Shown piece by piece: positions 1 to 7,226 of a stretch of DNA of 40,855 nt. The position numbers were made by a program, and so were the translations under genes. Under the pieces are notes generated by a model. The model saw only the letters and a list, made by a program, of their open reading frames with translations, had not been told where the DNA came from and did not search any database. The stretch's first letter is position 1; the number at the start of each line of letters is the position of its first letter. Origin of the DNA: Clostridiaceae bacterium. Its GTDB lineage: Bacteria; Bacillota; Clostridia; Acetivibrionales; DTU013. The DNA is taken from assembly GCA_012519745.1 (NCBI GenBank), contig JAAYPO010000083.1:1-40855 (forward strand), written 5' to 3'.

Positions 1-1
1 A

Positions 2-358
2 ATAACATACTATTTTTCACTGCCTGCCGTAAAGCATGACGACTGGCTAAAAACGATCGATGATATCGGATTTCTTGCATTCTTCCAGGGGATGCCAATG
101 GGTAGATCGGGCGAATATGCCAATATTTTTACTCTGGGAGGGACGAGGATCTTCAAGACGACCAAATACTATCTTGATGCGGACGGCACACCGGATTCCA
201 AACATGCAGGCGGATTGGTATATTACTACCACACGACCGAGGACTGTCCCTACCTGAACCCCGACCCGTCAGCCCGCCCGCCAAGGGGCTATCCAACGCG
301 TGACCAGGCAAAGGAGTGCGCAAAAGAAGGTTATTTTCCGTGCAGGCATTGCAGTTAG
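2..358 (+). CDS. Partial hypothetical protein with Cys/His-rich C-terminus
   Basis: The reading frame is open from the left edge to the TAG at 356-358, so only the last 118 residues are seen; internal methionines at 86 and 92 are not convincing starts. The C-terminus carries a spaced set of metal-ligand-type residues: a His followed by DCPYL, then GYPTRDQAKECAKEGY and a final PCRHC. This H-x4-C ... C-x2-C arrangement resembles the small zinc-binding tails found at the ends of some secreted or TadE-like Firmicutes proteins, in which a tyrosine-histidine stretch precedes the first cysteine. That relationship is inference. No function is assigned. It lies 45 bp upstream of the LytTR regulator on the same strand and may end the preceding operon. 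Confidence 0.55.
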   Translation: MTYYFSLPAVKHDDWLKTIDDIGFLAFFQGMPMGRSGEYANIFTLGGTRIFKTTKYYLDADGTPDSKHAGGLVYYYHTTEDCPYLNPDPSARPPRGYPTRDQAKECAKEGYFPCRHCS

Positions 359-403
359 CAGATGGTTATAAGGTTTTTATGATATGACAGGAGGTCTGGA
401 TAT

Positions 404-1129
404 TTGCTAAAGATAGTCATTTGTGATGAATCCAGCGAGTACATTTCTCAGTTGGCACAAATAACAAAAAAAATCATACACAATAGAGATTACCATGCTG
501 AAATAGTATTGATTACTAATGATCCCTCGAAAGTGCTCGAAATAATATCAGCTTCACCTTCGGATTTCTTTTTTGTACTGACTGATGCAGTTTTCAATGG
601 TTCGGAATTGAGCGGCGCCGAGCTGGGCAGGGAAATCAGAAAAATAAACAGAGATTGCCATATCGTATATATTACAAGCCATCAGGAAATAATCCAGGAT
701 ATCCTGAACTCGATGACCAGGCCATCAGGTTTCTATATAAAGCCCATTAATGAGCAGGAGCTCGAAATACTGACAGCCGATATATACAGGGATTATCTGA
801 ACATTTCGGTTAAGGATGATGCTTATTTCTATATCAACATAGGAGCATCCATGTACCGGATCCCATCAAACAGTATTCTGTATTTTGAATCATTTGATAA
901 AAAAATATATGTGCATACGCTGAACCAAAGGGTTGGTTTCTATGACAGCCTGACCAATCTTGAGGACCGTCTCGGCAATAGTTTTATCCGCTGCCACAAG
1001 AGTTATATCATAAACCGCAGCAAGATCAGAAGCATATCTTTCTCAGAGATGACCGTCACTATGGAGAATGGTGCAAATATAAGTGTTTCAAGGACATACA
1101 AGAGTTTGCTCAAGGAAATGTTCGAATAA
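404..1129 (+). CDS. LytTR-family response regulator
   Basis: A 241-residue two-domain regulator. Residues 1-120 form a CheY-like receiver: acidic residue D8 near the N-terminus, candidate phospho-acceptor D61 in LTDAVF, conserved T91 after the fourth strand, and K113 in YIKP. Residues about 138-241 form a LytTR DNA-binding domain, recognised by the pattern around NSILYFES, the FIRCHKSYIIN block and the final SRTYKSLL. The start is TTG at 404, chosen because an AGGAGG lies about 10 bases upstream. No sensor kinase is adjacent. It sits directly upstream of the WXG100 cluster in the same orientation and probably regulates it or another surface function; LytTR proteins bind pairs of short direct repeats, and I could not find a clear pair here. 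Confidence 0.9.
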   Translation: MLKIVICDESSEYISQLAQITKKIIHNRDYHAEIVLITNDPSKVLEIISASPSDFFFVLTDAVFNGSELSGAELGREIRKINRDCHIVYITSHQEIIQDILNSMTRPSGFYIKPINEQELEILTADIYRDYLNISVKDDAYFYINIGASMYRIPSNSILYFESFDKKIYVHTLNQRVGFYDSLTNLEDRLGNSFIRCHKSYIINRSKIRSISFSEMTVTMENGANISVSRTYKSLLKEMFE

Positions 1130-1195
1130 TGTGTTGAATCATGGAATGAAAAGGATGCATTTCATCCGATGAATCGTGCTGTTTGTCAGTATATA

Positions 1196-1224
1196 TTGCA
1201 TAATTACCCATAATAAAGTAAAAT
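1196..1224 (+). promoter_or_regulatory. Candidate sigma-A promoter of the WXG100 cluster
   Basis: TTGCAT at 1196-1201 and TAAAAT at 1219-1224 are separated by 17 bp, 24 bp upstream of the TTG start at 1248. A small hairpin (GGATG ... CATCC at about 1153-1167) follows the LytTR gene, so this gap may both end one transcript and start another. There is no experimental support. Confidence 0.45.
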
Positions 1225-1247
1225 AAGAAACGTTAGGAGGAGTTCAT

Positions 1248-2063
1248 TTGAGAGGGATCGGTGAAGCGGGGTATATACTTTCAAAGAGTGAATTATGTAT
1301 CCTGGCCGGGATGTCCGGCTGCAAAAAACTGATCGGAATAGACATGAATCGCCCTGTTGAAGAAAAGGATCTCATCAGTGAACTGGAAAATGTAAAAAGT
1401 GGATTGACAGCGAAAAAGTACCTGCGCAAAACTGATGAAGGTTATGCCATAGACAGGAATATCAGTTTTTTGATAAAAGTGTGCTGCCATCCTTCGGTCT
1501 TTGTCAGATTCATTGAGTGCAGGGAAGGCATCGGGAGATATAGATATTACTATTTTCAAAATAATATTATTGTCGAGCTTGATCAGGATTTGCTGCTTGA
1601 AGATACTTTTATACTCACCCCGATGACATCTTCCGAAAAAGCAATCCGTAATATGGAGGAATTTTTCCATATTGCGCAGATAAGAGGGAAACTTGACAGC
1701 AGGATGTTTAGCAACAGCTTCAGTATTGATCACAATACTCTGACACAAATGATGGATCATGATTCGGATCGGGTGAGCGAAGCGGGTGATATGCTTTCAG
1801 ATGCAGGCCTGGACAGCAGTCTTGCCCGGGATCTTTTATACGCATTGAAAGGAAGCGGAGAGTCATATTCAATGCTGCTGATAAAACTGGGCGCTGCAAA
1901 GACATTCCACAGCAGTGATATTTATGCGGGAAAGCGATATTTGTGGAAGGTGACAGGAAGCCAGGAGCAGCAGGGCAAGGATGTAATAAGCCCCGGGACC
2001 CGTGAGGACATGAGCTTTGCGGCGGAGCAATTCATTGACATAATAAAAAGCATTATGAGCTGA
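1248..2063 (+). CDS. EspG-like protein of the WXG100 secretion locus (putative chaperone)
   Basis: A 271-residue soluble protein with no signal peptide or membrane segment. TTG at 1248 is chosen because TTAGGAGGAG ends seven bases upstream. The motif order recalls mycobacterial EspG, the chaperone of ESX substrates: an N-terminal LSKSELCILAGMSG segment, a helix followed by a short strand pair (KTDEGYAIDRN), then FLIKVCCHP at residues 74-82 (EspG has a comparable WIKVVCFP-type block), and a C-terminal strand ending in a SPGT motif at 248-251 followed by a helix. This is pattern recognition, not an alignment score. Position supports it: the next genes encode WXG100 proteins, 27 bp downstream. 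If correct, it would hold or deliver WXG substrates. The alternative is an unrelated conserved T7SS-associated protein. Confidence 0.55.
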   Translation: MRGIGEAGYILSKSELCILAGMSGCKKLIGIDMNRPVEEKDLISELENVKSGLTAKKYLRKTDEGYAIDRNISFLIKVCCHPSVFVRFIECREGIGRYRYYYFQNNIIVELDQDLLLEDTFILTPMTSSEKAIRNMEEFFHIAQIRGKLDSRMFSNSFSIDHNTLTQMMDHDSDRVSEAGDMLSDAGLDSSLARDLLYALKGSGESYSMLLIKLGAAKTFHSSDIYAGKRYLWKVTGSQEQQGKDVISPGTREDMSFAAEQFIDIIKSIMS

Positions 2064-2090
2064 AATATACTTGGTAAAGGAGAATTCCTT

Positions 2091-2393
2091 ATGTTGATTA
2101 GAATTGATTACAATCAGGTTATCAGACAGGCAAATGAGATCGGATCTATCGCAGGCGATCTTGATGGAGTCAAGAAGGAACTCCAGAACATAATATCCGA
2201 TGTCGATGTCAATTGGGACGGTGAAGCATCAAAAGTATATGTGAAGCGGTGTACAAGCCTTGGAGAATATATAAAAGATGTAAGCCGCGATATGAACAGG
2301 GTCTCTTCAACCATTAAGGAAGTTGCCAGAATAATAAAACAGGCCGATGAGAGAGCCAATGAGCTTGCATCCAAGCTGAGAGACAGCAGGTAA
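2091..2393 (+). CDS. WXG100 family protein 1
   Basis: A 100-residue protein of exactly the family's usual size, predicted as two antiparallel helices joined by a turn carrying the signature W42-D43-G44. It lacks a signal peptide, as expected for type VII secretion substrates. The start ATG at 2091 follows AAAGGAG with good spacing. The C-terminus is charged (ADERANELASKLRD). It is the first of three such proteins in a row; proteins of this type commonly form homo- or heterodimers and are exported by an FtsK/SpoIIIE-type ATPase, which is not present in this window. Confidence 0.88.
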   Translation: MLIRIDYNQVIRQANEIGSIAGDLDGVKKELQNIISDVDVNWDGEASKVYVKRCTSLGEYIKDVSRDMNRVSSTIKEVARIIKQADERANELASKLRDSR

Positions 2394-2464
2394 GGGCAGA
2401 GTATTAATTCGTATAATGGTCGATTCGACTGTTAATAAATTAATTAATGAATGGAGGTCTATTT

Positions 2465-2767
2465 ATGAATGTTAGAATCGATACCTCGGAGGTAAAGAAG
2501 ATCAGTTCGGATATGAACGCGAAAATCCAGGAGTACAGACAGAAATACAATGAGGTCTATACACATGCAAAAGAGATCGAAAGAATTTGGGATGGTGAAG
2601 CAAGACAAACCTATATGCAGAAAATCGAGGGCTTCAGAAATGACTTCGAGGCGATGGTAAGTGTACTGACAAAATACAGCAGCAATCTCAATATCATAGC
2701 TGAGAGGTATGAGAAAGCCGAGGAAAATGCTAAAACTATTGCCGGCAGATTATCTGTAGGAAAGTAA
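2465..2767 (+). CDS. WXG100 family protein 2
   Basis: Start chosen at ATG 2465, not the in-frame ATG at 2447, because GGAGGT at 2453-2458 has ideal spacing to 2465 and the resulting protein is exactly 100 residues. The hairpin turn carries W42-D43-G44, in the same register as the first WXG100 protein. It is strongly helical and charged with no signal peptide. The C-terminal part has a YEKAEENAK stretch that fits the Y-x3-D/E secretion-tail idea of type VII substrates. It is likely co-transcribed with its neighbours; the 71-bp gap before it shows no obvious terminator. Confidence 0.88.
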   Translation: MNVRIDTSEVKKISSDMNAKIQEYRQKYNEVYTHAKEIERIWDGEARQTYMQKIEGFRNDFEAMVSVLTKYSSNLNIIAERYEKAEENAKTIAGRLSVGK

Positions 2768-2805
2768 TCAGTAAGCAATAAATTAATAATGAAAGGGTGT
2801 AAAAT

Positions 2806-3114
2806 ATGGCAGTATATAATATCGATACCAAAATACTTCGCAATGAAGCGAACGATCTGAACAAGACAAAAGCTGATCTTTTTAAAATCCTCAACCAGAT
2901 CAAAGAACTGGTTGCAAGGATTCCGAGATGCTGGGATGATGATGTAGCTGTGGAATTCAAAAAAAGGTTTGATGGCTTGAGCGACGATTTCCAGAATTAT
3001 GATAAGATTCTTGGCGATTATGTAGTAAAAACCAATGAAATCGCTGATGAATATGATAAGGCAAATGCTGATGCCAAAAATCAGCTCAGTGATTTGTTGT
3101 CAGATATTAAATAA
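2806..3114 (+). CDS. WXG100-like protein 3 with WDD turn
   Basis: A 102-residue helical hairpin of WXG100 size in which the turn reads W43-D44-D45 instead of W-x-G, so the conserved glycine is lost. The rest keeps the pattern: amphipathic first helix, turn near residue 43, second helix and a charged tail with YDKANADAK, close to the Y-x3-D/E export signature. The start ATG 2806 follows AAAGGGTG. It may be the divergent partner of one of the two preceding WXG100 proteins in a heterodimer; this is inference from the tandem arrangement. Confidence 0.8.
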   Translation: MAVYNIDTKILRNEANDLNKTKADLFKILNQIKELVARIPRCWDDDVAVEFKKRFDGLSDDFQNYDKILGDYVVKTNEIADEYDKANADAKNQLSDLLSDIK

Positions 3115-3131
3115 TTTCGGGTATTGATTTT

Positions 3132-3182
3132 GATGCCAGCATATGGAACCGATTATGACCGGCCCATATGTTGGCAGCATCT
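3132..3182 (+). repeat. Long intergenic hairpin between WXG100 genes and effector-like genes
   Basis: GATGCCAGCATATGG at 3132-3146 is nearly the reverse complement of CCATATGTTGGCAGCATC at 3165-3182, with a three-base bulge, so the transcript can form a stem of about 15 bp. No T-run follows directly, so it is more likely an attenuator, RNA-processing or stability element than a simple terminator. It separates the three small WXG100 genes from the two larger ones. Confidence 0.5.
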
Positions 3183-3207
3183 GTATTATTGAGAGAGGAG
3201 AAATTCC

Positions 3208-3720
3208 ATGTATTTGTCATTGGACACGGGTCGCATCAATATTGACATTCAGAGAATAGCTGCACTGATCAGGCGCTTCGACAATATACATGGGAGGTTT
3301 GTTTCCCTTTCGCGTCAGATAGATATGGATGTAAAAAACAAGGAAGATGTACGTATTGCGTTGAGAGCTCTCGAAAACGATATGGAGAACATCAGGAGGA
3401 CATTGAGAAAAGTACTCGATATTTCGGAAGATATTATTGCCGAATATATCGGCGCCCACAGAGCAAATCTGAATGATTGCCGTGATTTGGCCACGGACAT
3501 TGGGACGGTAAGTTACAGGATCAACGTATATAAGGATGCGGACAATAGCTATTTATTTGGAGAGTATATCGAGCAAATTAATGAAAAACTGCGCATACCC
3601 GTCAGTATTACAACACCTGTAGAGGCAGAAACCCTTGAAAGATACGGATTAAGGGCAATAGAGGCTGATCTCGGCGGCAATGTTCCCGTACTGGCGTGGA
3701 GGATACCTGAGTTTAATTGA
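3208..3720 (+). CDS. WXG-like helical protein (170 aa), T7SS locus
   Basis: Start ATG 3208 after GAGAGGAG. The N-terminal ~110 residues form a predicted helical hairpin of WXG/LXG type, but the turn reads IDMDV (residues 38-42), with Met where the next gene has Trp in IDWDV. The shared spacing of this motif and the following helix suggests the two genes are N-terminal paralogues. The last ~60 residues change character to a strand-rich tail (PVSITTPVEAETLERYGLRAIE ... PVLAWRIPEFN) that I do not recognise. No signal peptide or membrane segment is seen. It is possibly a partner or targeting protein for the larger downstream protein. Confidence 0.6.
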   Translation: MYLSLDTGRINIDIQRIAALIRRFDNIHGRFVSLSRQIDMDVKNKEDVRIALRALENDMENIRRTLRKVLDISEDIIAEYIGAHRANLNDCRDLATDIGTVSYRINVYKDADNSYLFGEYIEQINEKLRIPVSITTPVEAETLERYGLRAIEADLGGNVPVLAWRIPEFN

Positions 3721-3742
3721 TTTAAGACAGTGAGGTAATATA

Positions 3743-4831
3743 ATGGCGGCGTTTAGTGTCAAATCTACCAGCTTGCAGACAAATTCGGGAAAGATGATAA
3801 AGCTGATTAGTCGTATGAACAGCATTTATGACCGATTTGCAAGAATACGGTATACTATCGATTGGGATGTCATGGGGGAGGCACAATTGGAAAGTAAGAT
3901 ATCGTATCTGCTAAGTGATTTGAATGCGATATCCAAAAGGGTCAATGATGCAGGAATAACACTGCAGAATATAGAAAAAGAGTATGTGGCAGCGTATAAC
4001 GAAATGAAGGAGTCGGTTAGTGAACTGCCTGTTAACGTTAACCGGTTTTCTTTATCAAATGAAGAGATCGGCAGGATAATTGGTTATATAGTAGGATCGT
4101 CGGCAGGAGTGTCGATATTTCCCTGGCTGGGGCCGATTTTTGGTACGATAGGCGGCTGGTATGGCGGGCTGACAGATAATCCGATCAATACTGAGGGGAG
4201 TGGTCAGTTCCTTGGAATGGACACCTACGGGAAGGCCGGATTATCAGGTCCGGGTTATGATTTGATCGACGAAGACGAGAGATCAATGGATGCTGAAGGT
4301 ATTTTCTATACCCGTAAGCTGGGCATTGAGGGTTATGCATTAAAAGGTGAAGCAACGGGTACAATCGGGCTTTTGTCCGGAGATGCAACAGTTAAGGTCG
4401 GCGGCGGTTCCGTTGTCGGAACTGCAGAGTTTTCATTTCTGAAGGATGGAGAATTCGATCCCGGATTGGAGTTAGGAGTCGATGCCAAGGCTTATGCAAT
4501 TAATGGTGAAGCTAATGTACGATTTGGTACTGATGATTATAACATCCATGTCGGAGGCGAAGGTTATGTATGTGTAGCCGAAGCCAACGGAGGTATTCAG
4601 ATAAACGAGGAGGGTATTGAATTTGGAGGAGAGGTCGGAGCGGCAGTATTGAAGGGAGAAGCCAAAGGCGGATTCACCATTTTTGGTATCACTGTAGAAA
4701 CTGAAGTGGAAGGAGAAGTATTGGGGGTTGGAGCAGGTTTCGGATTCAAGGCAGAGGATGATTCTGTGGAGTTGTTTGGAAAGCTGAGTGCCTTGCTTGG
4801 AGCCGGAGTAAATTTGAAAATCAGCTGGTAA
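3743..4831 (+). CDS. Candidate T7SS effector: WXG-like head, glycine-rich hydrophobic segment, beta-repeat tail
   Basis: A 362-residue protein in three parts. Residues 1-95 are a helical hairpin with IDWDVMG at 39-45 (W-x3-G instead of W-x-G). Residues about 108-142 are glycine-rich and hydrophobic with GxxxG-like spacing, able to insert in or lie on a membrane. Residues about 190-362 are repeated short strands alternating with E-A/G motifs such as ALKGEATG, AINGEANV, VLKGEAKG and EVEGEVLG, with a period of roughly 20-30 residues. This resembles the alanine/glycine-rich repeat tails of some secreted Firmicutes proteins. No catalytic motif is visible. The head and the position next to WXG100 genes suggest an LXG-type secreted protein; toxicity is not shown, and no dedicated immunity gene is identified. 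Confidence 0.55.
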   Translation: MAAFSVKSTSLQTNSGKMIKLISRMNSIYDRFARIRYTIDWDVMGEAQLESKISYLLSDLNAISKRVNDAGITLQNIEKEYVAAYNEMKESVSELPVNVNRFSLSNEEIGRIIGYIVGSSAGVSIFPWLGPIFGTIGGWYGGLTDNPINTEGSGQFLGMDTYGKAGLSGPGYDLIDEDERSMDAEGIFYTRKLGIEGYALKGEATGTIGLLSGDATVKVGGGSVVGTAEFSFLKDGEFDPGLELGVDAKAYAINGEANVRFGTDDYNIHVGGEGYVCVAEANGGIQINEEGIEFGGEVGAAVLKGEAKGGFTIFGITVETEVEGEVLGVGAGFGFKAEDDSVELFGKLSALLGAGVNLKISW

Positions 4832-4864
4832 TATATTACGAAAATAATATCTGGAGGAATTGAA

Positions 4865-5158
4865 ATGAAAGAATTATTACCAATCGGATCAGTAGTTATG
4901 CTAAAGGGCGGAAATAAGAGAGTGATGATATGCGGTCGTATCCAGACCAATGTGGAGACCGGGAAAATGTTTGATTACTCTGCCTGCTATTTTCCGGAGG
5001 GGATTATTAATGCCAGGGAATTGTTCCTATTTAATAATGAAGATATTGAACGGGTGTATTTTGTCGGCCTACAGGACGTGGAAGAGTTTAAGTTCAGAGG
5101 TTATATAAACAAGAAGCTTGACGAATTGGCTGAGAAAAATAAAAGCAGTGAGAATTAA
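4865..5158 (+). CDS. DUF4176 family protein
   Basis: A 97-residue protein opening with a strongly typical pattern for DUF4176: LPIGSVVMLKGGNKRVMICGR, followed by the FDYSACYFPEG block and the late NEDIERVYFVG motif. The family is small, of unknown biochemical role and repeatedly found in type VII secretion and LXG toxin loci. The start ATG 4865 follows CTGGAGGAAT. Its stop codon TAA overlaps by one base the ATG of the next small ORF (TAATG), so the two are probably translated together. Confidence 0.88.
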   Translation: MKELLPIGSVVMLKGGNKRVMICGRIQTNVETGKMFDYSACYFPEGIINARELFLFNNEDIERVYFVGLQDVEEFKFRGYINKKLDELAEKNKSSEN

Positions 5159-5253
5159 TGAAAAATCTGATCGGCGAAAATATATATTCAGTAAATAACA
5201 AAGGTTATGTGCCATACATAGCCTATTTGTTTATTTTATTATCATTATTGTGA
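5158..5253 (+). CDS. 31-residue membrane peptide, translationally coupled
   Basis: A short ORF of 31 codons plus TGA. It starts at an ATG sharing one base with the stop of the DUF4176 gene (TAATG) and ends in a TGA that overlaps the GTG start of the downstream gene by four bases (GTGA). Both overlaps are classic coupling junctions and are the main argument that it is real. The N-terminal half is polar (MKNLIGENIYSVNNKGY); residues 18-31 are a continuous hydrophobic run ending in LFILLSLL. No homologue is recognised. It could be a small membrane component of the secretion system or a coupling leader for the next gene. Confidence 0.55.
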   Translation: MKNLIGENIYSVNNKGYVPYIAYLFILLSLL

Positions 5254-6647
5254 AAAGGATGATTGGATTGATTGCTGTAATATCAGGACCTGAGTATTGG
5301 AAAGAAATATACGAGGCAGTACAGAAATTTGAGAAGGAAATAGTATATAAGAGAATTGATGTTGATATAGACATAGATACGGAAGTTGACCGTATTGCCA
5401 TTTATCCTGTAGAATATCTCATTCTTGATATGAACTGTATTGAGAACATAAAAAGGATACCGCCGGCTATCCGGAAATTCAAGTCGCAGAACGGCGACGC
5501 AAGGGTGATCATAATCGCCTCAGATAAATTTGCGGGTAATGAAGCTGTATCGTCGCTTATTTCAATGGGTGTTTACGATATTATCGGGCAAAGGGAATAT
5601 GGCGCAAAAGCAATACTTCCCTCGCTGCTTGAACACTTGAAGACTCCTGCTACATATGCAAAAGCTGTTAAGTGGGATACGGAATTCCGTGTCAGGGTAA
5701 AGGGAGATGAGCCGCTTGATTATATTCAGGGGGCAGGAAAGAATACTGTCAAGGATAAAATAATAGGTTCGATGGTTATTGCCGTCGCAGGCGCCATGCA
5801 TCGCTCCGGGGTTACACATACGGCGATATCAATGGCAAAATTTTTGTATGACAATAACTTTGGAGTGGCTGTCTACGAATTCCATAACAGTGATACGTTT
5901 CAGATAATGCAAAATTCCTATGAAGAGGTAGAAGTCAAGGGGGATATGTTTTCACTTGCAGGTATAGATTTTTACCCTTATGATCCGTACAGAAGCCTGG
6001 CTGATCTGCTTCACGGCGATTATGCATATATTATACTTGATATGGGAGCGTATTTTGAATGTAATATTTCTGAATTCCGCCGTGCACATGAGAAAATAAT
6101 CGTGTGCGGAGCAAAGGATTGGGAGATGCCTTCGGTGGAAGAGATTCTCAGGGAAGAGGAGTGGCCGCTCAAGTATAAGTATCTGTTTACCTTTTCAGAT
6201 GAAGACAGCTTTAAGTTCGTAAAAGATAATATGGCAAAGCTGCCAAGCTATCAGGCAGTCTATAACCCGAATCCTTTCAACCTTTCCGCCGAGTGCAGCT
6301 TTGTATTCGAAGACATGCTCAAGGACATCCTTCCTCAAACTTATTTTTCCGACGAAAAAGGCAGTATTTTTAGGAAAACGATCAGCAAAATGATAAAAAG
6401 GGAAGATACACTATATCACAATCCTGCTCTTAAGCAAAAGCTGCTGATGGAATCGCGAAATAAGGAAAGAAAGACTACTGTGGATTACCTGATCAAAAAG
6501 CGGCAGAGCCCGTTGAAGCTTATCATAAAGATCGTAATAATATCTGCGATAATCACAGGTATCTATTATATTGTAACCAGATTCAATGTACTAGGTGAGA
6601 TCGGTGAATTTTTTAAGCAGATCAGGGAGGCGTTCATACCGGGCTAG
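5250..6647 (+). CDS. CpaE/MinD-like protein with degenerate P-loop and C-terminal membrane anchor
   Basis: A 465-residue protein. Residues 1-130 look like an atypical receiver (strand-helix repeats with VEYLILDMN and RVIIIAS but no clear phosphorylation site), as in CpaE/TadZ. Residues about 172-400 follow the SIMIBI/MinD fold, but the P-loop reads AGAMHRSGVTHTA at 180-192: the P-loop lysine is replaced by His and the glycine pattern is loosened, so ATP hydrolysis is doubtful. A later YIILDMGAYF block matches the Walker B region. One transmembrane helix is predicted at about 423-445, followed by a short tail. GTG 5250 is taken as the start because it overlaps the preceding stop (GTGA); ATG 5259 is the alternative, and neither has a good ribosome-binding site of its own. 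It may localise or scaffold the secretion apparatus. Confidence 0.65.
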   Translation: MKRMIGLIAVISGPEYWKEIYEAVQKFEKEIVYKRIDVDIDIDTEVDRIAIYPVEYLILDMNCIENIKRIPPAIRKFKSQNGDARVIIIASDKFAGNEAVSSLISMGVYDIIGQREYGAKAILPSLLEHLKTPATYAKAVKWDTEFRVRVKGDEPLDYIQGAGKNTVKDKIIGSMVIAVAGAMHRSGVTHTAISMAKFLYDNNFGVAVYEFHNSDTFQIMQNSYEEVEVKGDMFSLAGIDFYPYDPYRSLADLLHGDYAYIILDMGAYFECNISEFRRAHEKIIVCGAKDWEMPSVEEILREEEWPLKYKYLFTFSDEDSFKFVKDNMAKLPSYQAVYNPNPFNLSAECSFVFEDMLKDILPQTYFSDEKGSIFRKTISKMIKREDTLYHNPALKQKLLMESRNKERKTTVDYLIKKRQSPLKLIIKIVIISAIITGIYYIVTRFNVLGEIGEFFKQIREAFIPG

Positions 6648-6724
6648 GGTTTTGTCCTGGAATAGCGGCATCTGATAGGATGTGGCAAACCGTAAATATA
6701 TTATGCTAAGAGGGGGATTGGTTA

Positions 6725-7189
6725 ATGATGAAAACGAAGGTATCCGATCAGGGTACGAATGATAAATTCAATGGCATGGTCTTATTTGATGCCCAAAGCG
6801 GTAGTGTTGAGAACATTACAATGCTTGATAAAGAGTTTTATATTCTTTATTACCAAACTATACTTTATTTATTATTATCTGTTGCTATTACGCTTGTAGT
6901 TGAGATTCTCATTTCATTGCCATTTAAGGTAAAGCCTTTGAAGGTTTTGGTTCTGGCCAATATTGCAACTCAGATTCTTTTACACACGGTTAGTTTTTTG
7001 ACATATCGGTTTTTCTCATTTTTCTTTATCTTTGCTCTATTAATATATGAGATTATTATATGGGCCATTGAATATGTGATCTATAAGAAATTCGCAAAGT
7101 CCTTATCGGGAAAATCAATAGGGCTGTATGTTTTCATAGCAAATCTGGTTTCAATGCTTCTAAGCATACCAGCAATTGCTAAGATGTGA
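6725..7189 (+). CDS. Integral membrane protein, unknown function
   Basis: A 154-residue protein with a polar N-terminal ~35 residues and four predicted transmembrane helices (about 43-65, 72-92, 95-120 and 132-152). ATG 6725 lies seven bases after a GGGGGA. Segments such as LVVEILISLPFKV and LVLANIATQILLHT are a pattern seen in small Clostridia membrane proteins of unknown role. It follows the CpaE/MinD-like gene after 77 bp without an obvious terminator, so it may still belong to the secretion-linked transcript. Confidence 0.6.
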   Translation: MMKTKVSDQGTNDKFNGMVLFDAQSGSVENITMLDKEFYILYYQTILYLLLSVAITLVVEILISLPFKVKPLKVLVLANIATQILLHTVSFLTYRFFSFFFIFALLIYEIIIWAIEYVIYKKFAKSLSGKSIGLYVFIANLVSMLLSIPAIAKM

Positions 7190-7226
7190 GGAAGCCTGTT
7201 TAAGAGATACCGGGAGGATATTTATC

